Below, in pieces: positions 39,053-50,042 of a DNA stretch of 64,000 nucleotides (position 1 is its first letter; every line of letters begins with the position of its first letter). Position numbers and translations under genes: made by a program. The notes under the pieces were generated by a model. It had not been told where the DNA came from and did not search any database. It saw only the letters and a list, made by a program, of their open reading frames with translations. This DNA comes from Diatrype stigma (lineage: Eukaryota > Ascomycota > Sordariomycetes > Xylariales > Diatrypaceae): contig JAKJXP020000013.1 in assembly GCA_022225965.2 (NCBI GenBank), positions 186,001 through 250,000 of the forward strand, given 5' to 3'.

Positions 39053-39057
39053 CGTAT
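39053..39057. other. Target site duplication (CGTAT) of the nested element, left
   Basis: CGTAT abuts the left 172-bp LTR and recurs at 39687-39691 right after the right LTR. Confidence 0.85.
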
Positions 39058-39229
39058 TGTTATAAAGAAGCAATTAAGCCATTAATCCCTTATAATATGT
39101 TAAAAGATCTGTAGCTGCGGAGGTATTAACTTTGCAAGTTATTGGCATATATGAGGGGTAATTGGATGACGTAGCTAATAGTGGAGTGGTATATAGGTTG
39201 TTTACCAGCTATTAGGCTGTTACGTAATA
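39058..39229 (-). repeat. LTR of the nested TRIM-like element, left copy
   Basis: 172 bp, gap-free alignment with the right copy. 11 differences, all transitions. The left copy has A or T at nine of them. Confidence 0.9.
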
Positions 39230-39504
39230 TATGCCACCGACGGAAAGGATAGTACGTACCGTTCTCGGTCGGAAATCTCCCAGCTGATTTCCTGCCTAAA
39301 GTAAGAAGTAGCTATAAGTGCTGCTATGCTTAATTGACGTTCCGCTATTGTAACGTATAGCTACGATAGGGGTCGCTTAGAATGGACGGCACCTGATTAT
39401 CCAGAACATCCCTACGGGCAAGTAGGGGGGCTCTTTTGCGCTGTAAGCCGCGCTCGGTCGAGGGATCGAATTATAAGCACCTGAAGGCCAGGACCTATGG
39501 GAAA

Positions 39505-39512
39505 TGCTACCA
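39505..39512 (-). other. Putative primer binding site of the nested element
   Basis: Minus-strand TGGTAGCA, two bases from the LTR, begins with TGG as expected for complementarity to a tRNA CCA end. The match is too short to name the tRNA securely. Confidence 0.45.
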
Positions 39513-39514
39513 TT

Positions 39515-39686
39515 TGTTGCAAAAAAGCAATTGAGCCATTGATCCCTTATAGTATGTCAAAAGATCTGTAGCTGCGGAGGTATTAACTTTGCAAGCTATT
39601 GGCATATATAAGGGGTAATTGGATGACGTAGCTAATAGTGGAGTGGTATGTAGGTTGTTTACCAGCTATTAGGCTGCTACGTAATA
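39515..39686 (-). repeat. LTR of the nested TRIM-like element, right copy
   Basis: 172 bp, begins TGTTGC and ends GTAATA, followed by the CGTAT duplication. It is the less mutated copy of the pair. Confidence 0.9.
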
Positions 39687-41099
39687 CGTATGTATTACAG
39701 AATTTCCGAATTTATTCGAATACGCAAATAGGTTACTAAAGGCTTCCGTAATGTTCTTTTTTCTTTATCGATCGTTAAGGGAATTATTATGCCGTTAAGG
39801 CTTATTAATATCTCGTTTAGAATGTTTATATAAGAAAAAAAAAACTTATATTTAAGGAAAACTAAATTATAAATACGCTTAAGCTAAATAAATAGGAATC
39901 CAGGCTTTTTTTTTCTTTATTTAAGAAAGCAATCCAAATTATTATACCAAATCGGAAACTTTTTTATAAAACGAACCTTTAAAATAATATTAACATGAAA
40001 CCCTTTAACGATTGCCATATTTTTTAAAATTAAATTTACGGTTCCTTTATTTTTCGAACCATTTAATATTTTAGGAAATATCCGAATGTTTATGCCAAAA
40101 ATCGGAATTATATTGATACTAGCCTTAATCGTTGCTTTATTCTTAAAGGGCTTAAAGCTATTTGGAATAATTAATTTTTTGTTATTAATTAAATACGTAA
40201 CATTATAGTTATTTAGAAAAATGTTGTTTATTAAAGGATAATGCCTTTATTTAATCGTAAAGAAATATTTATAGGAATTAATAAAAAGCATAGGATTTAA
40301 TAAAGCAGCGATTACGCTTTTTTAGGGGCCATTTAACGATTTTTTCGCCTACGTTTTGAAGCCATTAGGCTTAAAAAAAAAGCTTTATTCGGAATTCTTT
40401 ATTTTTTTGCATAAACTTTCCTATTAAGGAAATTTATAACGATTTTTAATACCCTTAAATTCCCCGTTTTTTTTTTATAATAGCGATTAACGTAAGTATT
40501 AGTTATAACGTAATTAAGAAACATGCATTTCTTTAAAAGCCAGCCGTGTTTTTTTGTAATTCCCGGTTTTACTTAGGCTTTATCGGATTTATAAGGGCAA
40601 ATCGAAATAACGTCGGTTTTTTAATTAAAAAATCCTTTAATTTTATTAAAGATATTACTTCTTAAGGTTATAAACTAGCCGATTCCTTTTCGTATAAGGT
40701 TAAAGATCTAATTTTCGAATAAGGCAAAAAAAAAACTAGCGTATTGCTTAAACGTAAAAATAAATAAACCCTTTTTATTATTAACGATTAAATTATCGTA
40801 CTTCTATTAAGCTTAAATGGTTATAAAGCGCTTTTTTACTGCAATTAGGAAATCCTTTATGGCGAATATATTTTGGATTTTAAGGAACTTATACGTATTA
40901 GCTTCGATATAAGCGAATTGCTAATTTTTAAATTACTTTTCGGACTTTATTTGGCAATTATTTATACGTATAAGCATAATTCGATATCGCTTTTTAATGG
41001 TTAACTGAATTGTGGCTTCGAATAGGACATATTTCTTTTTTAATTACTTAACGAACGCCTAAATGGTATTGGGTTACTTTTCTAAAAGGATTCGAAGCA

Positions 41100-41620
41100 T
41101 GTACAGCTTAAATATATCTTTATTTATAATTTTAATAATTTAATTATTAATTATAATAAAGGAAGCGTTACGTTCGAATCGGTACGTTCGGTCGAAAATG
41201 CTTTGTTTAATGCTAATGTCGTAAATTTTCTTAAATTCGTTATTTTTAAGAAGGGCATTTTTTAAAGTGGATTTCGGGATTTTATTTTTTATATCGTCGT
41301 TTAAATGGTTCCAAGCGTATAATCGAAAATCGATAAGCTCTTATATTTTTTAAGTCCTGCGCTTTTTAAAAGCAAAGAAAGTTTCGAGCTTTTCGTTTTT
41401 AATAAAAAGATCGAATACGTTTAGGCCGTTTAGATTAACGTATTTCCAAATATTACGAACGCCAGCGTAAAATTACAAAAAAACGAATTATTTAAAATAA
41501 GTCTTTTAATCGGATATAAAGGCATTAATCTTAATGGGATCTTTTTTATTTGCAAAAACAAAGGTCATTTTAAACGAACTTGGAATATACGTAAAGTAAA
41601 GCGAATATAAAGCAGGGAAA
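41100..41620 (-). pseudogene. Copia gag relic
   Basis: Minus-strand translation gives gag-like text next to the 5' LTR, including AGVRNIWKYVNLNG and LRLYAWNHLNDDI-type blocks (here FRLYAWNHLNDDIKNK), typical of the Copia gag region with a WKYVNP-like box. Stops interrupt it, consistent with RIP. Its position just inside the 5' LTR agrees with the order gag to pol on the minus strand. Confidence 0.65.
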
Positions 41621-41702
41621 AAATAATAAGATAATCGTTATTAAAATATAAAAGATAAATCTTTAAATGGTTATTTAATTTTCGCGATTAACCTAAAGTA
41701 TC

Positions 41703-41713
41703 GGGCTTATAAC
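41703..41713 (-). other. Copia primer binding site (half initiator tRNA-Met)
   Basis: Minus-strand GTTATAAGCCC directly follows the 5' LTR. The complement of the initiator tRNA-Met anticodon arm is GTTATGAGCCC, so there is a single G-to-A difference over 11 bases. Copia-type elements are known to prime from this internal tRNA fragment. Confidence 0.8.
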
Positions 41714-41897
41714 TGTCGCATTTAAAAAATCACAGATAGGGAAGAATTTGGATATAAATTTAATCATATAAAAGAAAAAAAGCAATCTTTAGTTTAAAAA
41801 GCAAAAAAGCTCTTTATATATAATATGCCAAGCCATTAAGTGCAGATTACCTGGTTATGTAATCCAAGCTTTCCTATATAGCCCCTATATCGCGATA
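41714..41897 (-). repeat. LTR of the Copia element (5' LTR in element orientation)
   Basis: 184 bp; the partner of 33599-33782. Followed on the plus strand by the TGCAT target duplication (41898-41902). Confidence 0.92.
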
Positions 41898-41902
41898 TGC
41901 AT

Positions 41903-42229
41903 TGTTAGATATGTCATTTTAATAAACCCATAGGTATTCGAAGAAGGGTGCTGGCAGAGAAATAACCATGAACATATGCTCATGCAATATGTCGGATCGC
42001 ATTCATCAATAGACATATGCGGCCTGGCTCAGAATGGCTTAGGCCATTGGTTGTTTTGTAAGCAGGGTCTAAATAGGCCAGTACGACTAGCATGTTGACT
42101 TTCATGGAGTGGCCGAACCTTGATTGACAACGTAATAGTACAACATAGGTTCTGGGATAACAGACTGCGCTGTATATACTCACCAGGTGCTGAAGCACTA
42201 CAGATACTGACAAAATCGACAAAAAGAAA
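41903..42229. other. Spacer between Copia element and tRNA gene
   Basis: About 330 bp of normal composition with no gene. The minus strand carries TTTTT at 42221-42225, just past the tRNA 3' end, a Pol III terminator. Confidence 0.6.
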
Positions 42230-42353
42230 TGACCACCCTGGGGCTCGAACCCAGAATCTCCCGATAGCTCAGTATGCATCAGCGCTGCTAAGAGAAGCAG
42301 AGCAGAATATATATACCTCGTAGTCGGACGCCTTACCATTGGGCCAAGCGGCC
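42230..42353 (-). tRNA. tRNA-Arg(ACG) with ~52-nt intron
   Basis: Minus-strand cloverleaf: acceptor GGCCGCT pairs with GGTGGTC (with three G-U pairs). The D arm is GCCC-loop-GGC with AATGGTAA, the anticodon stem TCCGA pairs with TCGGG, the anticodon is ACG at positions 34-36, the T arm is CTGGG-TTCGAGC-CCCAG, and the discriminator is A. An intron of about 52 nt interrupts the loop one base 3' of the anticodon, the standard eukaryotic position; mature length is about 72 nt. A TTTTT terminator lies a few bases downstream at 42221-42225. ACG (read as ICG) decodes CGU/CGC/CGA arginine codons. Confidence 0.88.
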
Positions 42354-45300
42354 CCCTTTAGTCTGGCTCCCGAGACTCCTTGCTCAGAAGGTGTCGACTG
42401 AGAGCCAGGCTACTGAATTGTTGAGAGAAAATTTTATTTCGCATATTAAACGAAGGTAGCAGCCCGAAGCCAGCGGACACCTCTCACTCTTCTTTTGTAC
42501 TGGAGTATCCACCGACTTTGGCCGCTATCTTTCAACCGTCTGTTAGTTGTATAGATGGTGCAGCCCTACCCGTGCCGCCGTGCCTAGTGGGCGATAAAGC
42601 AGATAAGTTAGGTTGACTATTTCGTGGTCAGTGCACTCTAGATAGCTGCTCAGCTCATACTTGAGCAGAGCTCGAATTGCAGGTAGTTCATTAAAGATCT
42701 TAGATCAGGATGATTATCTTTAGATAAGAGCTTACGAGATGGGTAAAGATCAATGTTCGTTTGGCGCAGTGCTCGAAGTAAAGTGTCTGAGCTTCGGGGT
42801 CCGGAGTTATGGGACAGTTATTAGGTAAGGGGTAGGGGTCGGAAGAAACTAGATAGAATAAGTCTCGAAGCTAGGTATAAAAGCTATACTATGTAAGGGA
42901 AGAGGCCGGCTCTTATATAGCCGTAAAAGCCAAGCCCCTGCTAGTGCATGCTTTTGCTTATCACATCGCGATAATCATGTTCATAAGAAAGGGGCTTGAT
43001 TACGATTATATCGGCGATGAACTAGCATATGGTAATGCCACCACCACCACCCAATTGAATGCACGAAGTTATCGTGAGTACACTCCAATTAATTCAGCTC
43101 TTCATTCACCAGGTTGGGTGCATTTCGTCTGTTTGCAAGATATAAACTGCGCCTGTCTGCTCCATCCATCACTATTACTATCACTGAAACTCCCCTGTTA
43201 AGCGTTGGAAAGCATCTCACTGCTTAGCAACGGACTACTCGAGAACTGGAACGAGGGCGCCGGCGTTAAATTTGCATAAGGTCGCCTTTATAGAGCTATG
43301 CAAGGACAACGAGATAGCCCGGCGTAAGGGCGGTGGGAGAGGAAGTTGGGGACACGGAAGCAACAACAGGTTATAGAAGTAACAATAATTGGATGGAAAG
43401 GTATTGGAATTGGTGTGTACGGTACTCGTTTGTTACTCTGAGAGGCATGTAGTAGCTCGAAGACAATGGCAACAACCAATAGACTGACATTGCCATCGTC
43501 ACTCGTTCAAACAGTTCATCACATCATGGTACAAGTCAGGGGCTTTATTGGGAAACATTCGGAGATAGAGGGCTAGGATCAGCTCCATCGGAGCGGTATC
43601 GTAGTAACTTCTATCCGAAGATCCCTTCTATACTTCAATCGCTCCTCTGGCTCTTACCCAGGAAGCTCGTATCTATTCGGACAATTATTGCTGTCTTGTG
43701 TATGGCTCATCAGCTCAAAAGTATTACACAACATGCCATTCCTCGAATCTCATCGCCCATTCTCTCATTCCCATTCGGAGCGTGGCTGGCAAGGAAGAAT
43801 CCGAGGCCACTACCGAACCCATCAGCCAGTTGATGGACGTTAATAAATGAATTAGAAGGTTCTGTGGGTTTAGTTGCATTCTTTCCAGCCTGCTATCGGC
43901 TATTGGTGGATGTACGCCTAGTTTTCCATATGATATATCATACTAGATAGTTACACTCGGGCTAGTGGAGGGCTATCGATCATATCATATACTGAGCAGA
44001 GTCGTAGTGGCCTTTTTATATGGGCATTGTGTTCAATGGTTGCGCTGGGCGGCTGATACCAAGAAGGTCTTTCATGCTATTCGCCATGGCTGCCACGATT
44101 CTCAGTGGACACTACTCGAGAAAGCTGTGAGAAGGTGTCGTCATGATAACATCACATCAGCCCCGGTAGCCTCAGGCTTCATTGGACATTGTTCTCTCTA
44201 TCCCCCGGGGGTGGAGGGGAATCTTGGAAACGCTAAAATGCATCTGCCGGCATTCGAGGCAGGATCGATAAGCAGCGACTTGGACGGAGATAACGAGATG
44301 CAGCTACTGCCTTGGTTTGTATTTTCTGTGGCCGTAGGCCTCGACCTTCCATTCCTCCACATGGCGGCCCGGGCCGTTGGTGTTGTCTCTGACATACCAG
44401 GTGTGATTGGGCGAAGATTGAGATGAGGCGGCTGGGCTAGTACCTAACTAGGAAGGAGGGTGAAATAGTAGGCAGTGAGGTTGAGTATGATTGGCTTTTA
44501 TCTAGGAAGATTAAAGATTCCACAACAAAGCTGAACCACGCAACTCCAAGCCTTGTGACATTTACATCTTGAGTACGTAGTACGAGGGTAGATGATATAC
44601 ATGAAGGGCGCCGTGGAACGAGTGTCCTCTCCCCTTCACCCCTAAGGGTGTCACCAGAATCTGATAGGTCGATTGCAGTTCATTGGCATTCATCGTAGGC
44701 GTTTTATCTGGGATTCAACTCTCTGTTGGAAAACAAACCGAAAGCAACCCCTATCTCTGGGTTGGCAGGACTTTCATTTGAAGCAGCACTGAAACACCCC
44801 GAGGCGCAACTCTAGCCCTACTCGTTTTCTACTCTGTATATGAAAAAGTTCATATATGCAGTGTTACGTAAATGGTCAGTGCGGACAAATGTCCTTGGAA
44901 ACGCTAGATCAACTTCGAAAACAAGATAACAACACTTGAGTACTGCGTATCTTTGCTCACACAAGTGATAAGAATCAAAGTAGTGTTCCAAATTTGCAAG
45001 GCGTTCGTATCCGGGTTTACGTTCGAGTCTTGTATTAACCCTACCATTTGTGCAACAGTCCGCTGTCACCCACGTGTAACCAACTGCCATTTGAAGCACG
45101 CCATGAAGCTCGGGGACACAGAACGATGTTTATTACTATATAGGTGCCTACATCTCAGCAAGGAAACAAATAAGACATAATCAACCGCTAAGTTCTACCC
45201 GACATGCACGTGTAATGACAACATCGAAGATAGTTTGTACGATGTGACGAGGAAGCGTGCAGTCATATCTGTAACGCCCCTATCCCGGGCTCAAGATATC

Positions 45301-48300
45301 TTTCCGACTTGCAGCTACTTTAATGTGACACCGGGAATATGAAAATGGTTTATACAATGTAGGAGCGAGCAATCATATGCTGTCTTCTACAGAGACTGCG
45401 CGGATCAAGTTATGCGGAAACTTGATACCAAGGTTGTGGCTCAGGCTGACTGTTGAAGGTAAACTTTCTATCAGCTGTCAGATCTCAGACATTTGGGTGG
45501 TTTAATTAGTCTATAGTCTACTGTTCTTTGGACACCTATGAAAAGTCTGCGATTCTTCATTGAATCACACATAGGGGGTCGCCCTATGCTACGAAGCAAC
45601 CAAGGGCAACGTTGCAAACAGGCATGATAATTCCAACAAGGAATGCTCGGTATCATGGCTATGTCGGGTTGGCCCCCTTCGCCCGCGGAGACCCAATTGT
45701 AGATGTTGCAGTCAGAAGCTTAAGAGCCTATATCACAGAGCCGCGCACGGAATAATACAAACCATTCGATGCTAATCATCGCCGCGTGGGAGCGCAACCT
45801 CCCAAGATAGTAAGCTCAAGCGGATTTTGCCAGCCCGAATGTCAACGTTCCACCTAATACACGACCAATCGAGAGTGATTATAGCGTTGTTATACATCAA
45901 TGCTAACTGCTTAATCATCGTGCCATGGTAAATCGCAAATCCCCATCCCCACCCAGTAGTGCACAAGGATACCACATATGACCTTGCTCGAACAGGTATA
46001 ATGAGTCGCATTATAGCACTATCAGTCACTTACTAACGTAAGAAACTTATTACGGTATTGTGCAGTGTACGGCCAGAATCATATACCATCATATTTCCAC
46101 ATATGCTAGTACTTCCGCGCAAGTTTCACCTTAGGTAAGACATTGTTATGTGAAGAGAATCTTTTGAAGGCAGCAGTTTGATACATCCAGATCGACATCT
46201 GGTAGTTGGTAATTAAGTTCCAAAAACCTGATAATTTGTAGCGGGTTTCAACGACATGCAGTACAACATGAAAAGAAGCAAGCCATTAGTAACCTATCCA
46301 ATCACTCGGGACTGATCTGAGCTGAAGAAACACTATATTAGTAGACGGCGCCAAGCTTAGTACAATATCGTAATGCAATCGAAGCCCAGCGGGGGACAGT
46401 TCCGGGCTTTCCGTTGGCTAGTACATAATACTTTGTCCAGAGTCGATCGACTATCGATATTTCCAATTCTATTCAGTCACAGTCGTTTCTGTTTGTTTCT
46501 CCGGCTTCCTTCCTATATCATGCTGGAGACGGCAACCGAGTATGAAATGTAGAGCTGAGCTTGAGGGGGCGCGTAGCCTTCGTTCGATTCCTGGGGCTGA
46601 TACTCATGGAGTATATGCATGCAGGTACGGATCAACCCTGTTTCTGAACCGCCTCTGCCACCTACACGAGCGTTGGAAAAAGAACAGTTGCATCGACACG
46701 TCGTATTGCGAACTGCGCATAGCAATCTAAATATATACGACTGTCCATCATGTTTGGTTACAAACTGCAATGAAACTCAATACCAGAATACTTGATTAGT
46801 GATCCGTTCAGTATTTATCGTACGTTCACCCAGTCGGAATTTGTTTAGGTAGTTACTAGGTAAGTTAGTCAATAATTGGCAGTGCAGTACTTCGTAAAGA
46901 CACGCTGAACGATGATCCATCTGGGAACTCAGGGGACAGCTGCTTTCCTATCCAACATATGACAGCAACCCTAGTAGAGTTACTACTCTAATAGGCTGAC
47001 CGGTCTCTCAACACCTCATATATCGAAAGGTGATAGGCTTGCCTAGCCTATGACATCCTGCAACGCTACGACCTAGATAATTATCAATATTTTCTCTCTA
47101 TCTACGAACAACACTCCAATACGTCAATCCCGCTCTGAACCCTGCAAGAGGTAGGCTTGTCCACAGCTGATAAACCGGCTTGGGCTAATGACGAGGCTCT
47201 GTCCACACCATCTGCCAGATCGTGGCTTTACGGGCCACCAACCTTCCATTGGCTGGGGCCGCTGGGCACTTCAGGACGCTTCAGGATATACACTCCCAAT
47301 GGCAATTTCACATGGTAGTCTTGATCCTGCATACTTAGATGCTATGTAGCGTGACGTGTATATTTGAGAGAAGTTGCATTATGCGACTTGATAATACCTA
47401 CTAGGTACAATATGACACGCTATACACCACCTCCAGCTGCCTTTCTCATTTGCTGCCTCTCCAGTGGGACTCCTCCCATCCCTGTATCGTATCACCACCA
47501 GGTCCCATTTATCTGGCCAAACCACCCTGGCCCCCCTCCCGGATCTACGGGCGGCTCTCTGGTCATGTACAAACACTTTTGCAGGACCAGGTATTGTACG
47601 AAGTAACTAGCCGGGATCGATAGGCCGAGATACCAGCTGAAGAGGCAGCAGGCACAGGGGAGGCATTGCAGCACAAAGAAGCCCTACCCGACTGCTCTAC
47701 CTAGGTATGAGGTAGCACTCAGTATAGACCGTATAGCTGTGAACTCGAGCAGCTGAGACAGGCTGGTGATACTGGTCGTGTCGGGGAGGATCTCTCGAGA
47801 TGTTACATACGGAGATGCAATCTAGCAATCCAGCGGACTGACAGGGTATATTGACGAGGTAGCCTGACAAGGTATGTGTGCAAGTGAACGACGCAATCTG
47901 GAGGCAGGCCGGACGGGGGGGATCGGCAGATCTAGACTTCCTCATTGGATTGATGGCACCCCCGGCCCACCCAACGTTAACCATCACCCCTGCTCGTGGG
48001 GTGTCGAGGGTGTCGAGGATGTCGAGGGTGCGGACCGCGGGATTAGTGGCCTACCTACCCTAATAAGTTACATTACATTGCATATATTACACACATACAT
48101 CCGTGCATACTTACTTACATGCGTGGGTAGGTACATGCTATACGCTATACGCACAGGACGCACGTAATCGCCACCTTGCTGCTTGTATCCAGGCACTATA
48201 CTACCTGTCGATATACCATCATACGTACATACTTTGCATCTTGCGTACATATAATCTACATGTGTACTTAGCTACCCTACCGTATGCAGACTATGTACCG

Positions 48301-48466
48301 TAGATGCGATGTCCTGCATTATGATTCGAGGTCAGGTCGAGGACTGGCTGGCAGGCTCTGTTGCGTACCTCCCCAGGTAATATGTTGCATGGCACTCGGT
48401 TATTTTCAGGAGGGACATTGGCTGGATTCTCCGTGCAAGAGCGAGAGCAAGAACCCCCGTCCCAGT

Positions 48467-48504
<38 letters not shown>

Positions 48505-50042
48505 CAGTCCCAGTCCCAGTCCCAGTCCCGGTGCCCCAAGAACCCACAGCAGCCACAGGACGAGCAACCGACCCGACAGAAAGCCTTCGCCTTTGCCTTC
48601 GCTACCGACTATGTAGGTAGTGTGTGATGTAGTCCGGTAGTTTGCCTGCTAATTAGTATTAGTATTCGCACAAATTTGCCCACCTCCGCTTCCCCTCACT
48701 GCCCTCAGCTAGACTAGCACGTAACAAAGGAAGAGAACCAAAGAGGGGGTCTTGAATACCAAGTCCAATGCTCAGGCAACCCGACGCCTATTTATACTGT
48801 CCGCATATACTCGCACTATACCGAGTTATGACCGTAGTTGCATGTATCCGGGTATACGTCCGCACTTAGAGCTACTTACGTGCGATCTCATGTCAATCTA
48901 GTCACTAGTCACTAGCACTGAAAAAGAAGAGCTCAAAAAGAATTCACTAGCCTCAACCTCCTTAATGTTCCTTGACTGCTACATGTAGTCCTTGGACCTT
49001 GACAACCCGTTTCGTTGCCAGCCTATCCAGGGTCGCCTATCTAGTATTTACTTACTTACCCACACCTTGTCTACCACGCACGAGCATCGCGCACCACGCA
49101 CCACTCATCACGCCTGCTTCGCTCCGAGTTCCATCTGACATAGTGATAGCATTCTTACCAGTTCTTACCAGTTCCCAGTAGGAACTTCCTACCAGTTCCT
49201 TATCAGGGTAACAGGACAGACGGACAGCAGCAGCAGCAGCAGGGCTTCACTACCAGCGCTATACCGACTTGGCATGGCCTTTAGCGCAGTACTTAACTAG
49301 CGCATCGCGAATCCTTGATCTCTATCCTTGACCTCTGGACCCTTGGACTCGGGGACCACCAGCCAGTTTTTTCTTCAAGCTTCAAGCGCCCCCATTGCCT
49401 TGTCGCTGTCGTCGCAATCAACACCGTTGTCGTCCCTATCTATCTGTTAGGTTCGAATATTCGAATTGACAGACAGACAGACAAGCGCAGCGCTCTCCGC
49501 ATTGCAAAGCAGCGCCACTCAGCGCTAGCCAGCGCTACTCCCCCTTGAGCTGGCCGTATAAATCTGGGAGACGGCCTTGTCAAGACTATAGTCACGTTCT
49601 CGATACCCCTGGTCTTCCCCGGCACGCCGCTACAGTCCGTAGTGTTCGTAGTGACATCGTGAGCGTGAGACCCCCGACACCAGTGATTCGTTACCGCACT
49701 CGTCCCAACCCGATGAGTCTACCGATCGCATGTTGTGACTAATCCCGGCACACCCAACGCCAACTCAATTCGGCTCGCGATCCCTACCCACCGCGGCTTG
49801 CCCCCAGTCCCTACGGATAAGCTTACCTAGTAATACCAGGCATCGGACCCGTTCCGAACCCATCGCCGCGCTATTCTAACCCGTTACTGCCCACTGCCCA
49901 CTGCGATTGTAAGCACATTGCAGCTAACAGCCGCCGTCGAGAGTAGGTATCTCCGATATCTCAAGCACCTCGTCTCTCCAAACAAAAGCTCAGGCTGCTG
50001 GCACGATACGTCACGTCCATAAAGCCGGGACGCTCAAAACAT
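42354..50042. other. 7.7-kb region without a supported gene
   Basis: Many short frames but none with a domain, family motif or sensible exon structure. The longest (43965-44426, plus, 153 codons) has no recognisable feature. It contains a CAGTCC hexamer array (48460-48534), GT/CA scraps and, towards the right, the long upstream region of the Zn2Cys6 gene. Confidence 0.5.
48460..48534. repeat. CAGTCC hexamer array
   Basis: About twelve copies of CAGTCC/CAGTCT. The frame across it gives Ser-Pro or Ser-Gln repeats of no coding value. Confidence 0.9.

Larger units (their letters stand above)
39058..39686 (-). mobile_element. Nested miniature LTR element (TRIM-like)
   Basis: A 629-bp element: two 172-bp direct repeats (39058-39229, 39515-39686) around a 285-bp non-coding interior, with CGTAT target duplications. 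It sits inside the Copia pol region. Base composition is clearly less AT-rich than its host element. Read on the minus strand, TGGTAGCA occurs two bases inside the 5' LTR, which looks like a tRNA 3'-end primer site, so the minus orientation is preferred. It codes for nothing and would need another element's proteins to move. A TTCGATCCC string in the interior resembles a Pol III B box, but paired LTRs plus target duplication argue for a TRIM and not a SINE. Confidence 0.85.
33599..41897 (-). mobile_element. RIP-mutated Ty1/Copia LTR retrotransposon
   Basis: An 8,299-bp element flanked by 5-bp duplications and 184-bp direct terminal repeats. Read on the minus strand, the 5' LTR (41897-41714) is followed at once by GTTATAAGCCC, the copia-type primer site for a half initiator tRNA-Met with one G-to-A change. 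A gag-like relic lies next to it (~41100-41620), reverse-transcriptase relics lie at ~36436-36740, and the purine tract AAGGAATA precedes the 3' LTR. All long frames are broken by stops, and the DNA is very AT-rich with CpG kept but CpA/TpG depleted, the RIP pattern. Without the nested 629-bp insertion it is still ~7.7 kb, larger than the usual ~5-6 kb Copia, because of an extra segment at 33.9-35.4 kb. It is immobile. Confidence 0.9.

Noticed and set aside
41545..41590. Plus-strand text resembling a zinc knuckle (FFICKNKGHFKRTW)
   Set aside because: Two of the four ligands are missing through changes that RIP cannot make, and the gag relic reads on the opposite strand there.
43965..44426. 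153-codon plus-strand frame
   Set aside because: No domain, no intron logic, no signal or membrane pattern; compatible with chance in gene-poor DNA.
46588..46606. T-loop-like string GTTCGATTCC
   Set aside because: No pairing stems, acceptor or anticodon arm can be drawn around it.
48460..48534. Regular short repeats that might suggest a CRISPR array
   Set aside because: Head-to-tail hexamers without spacers in a eukaryotic genome; a simple microsatellite.
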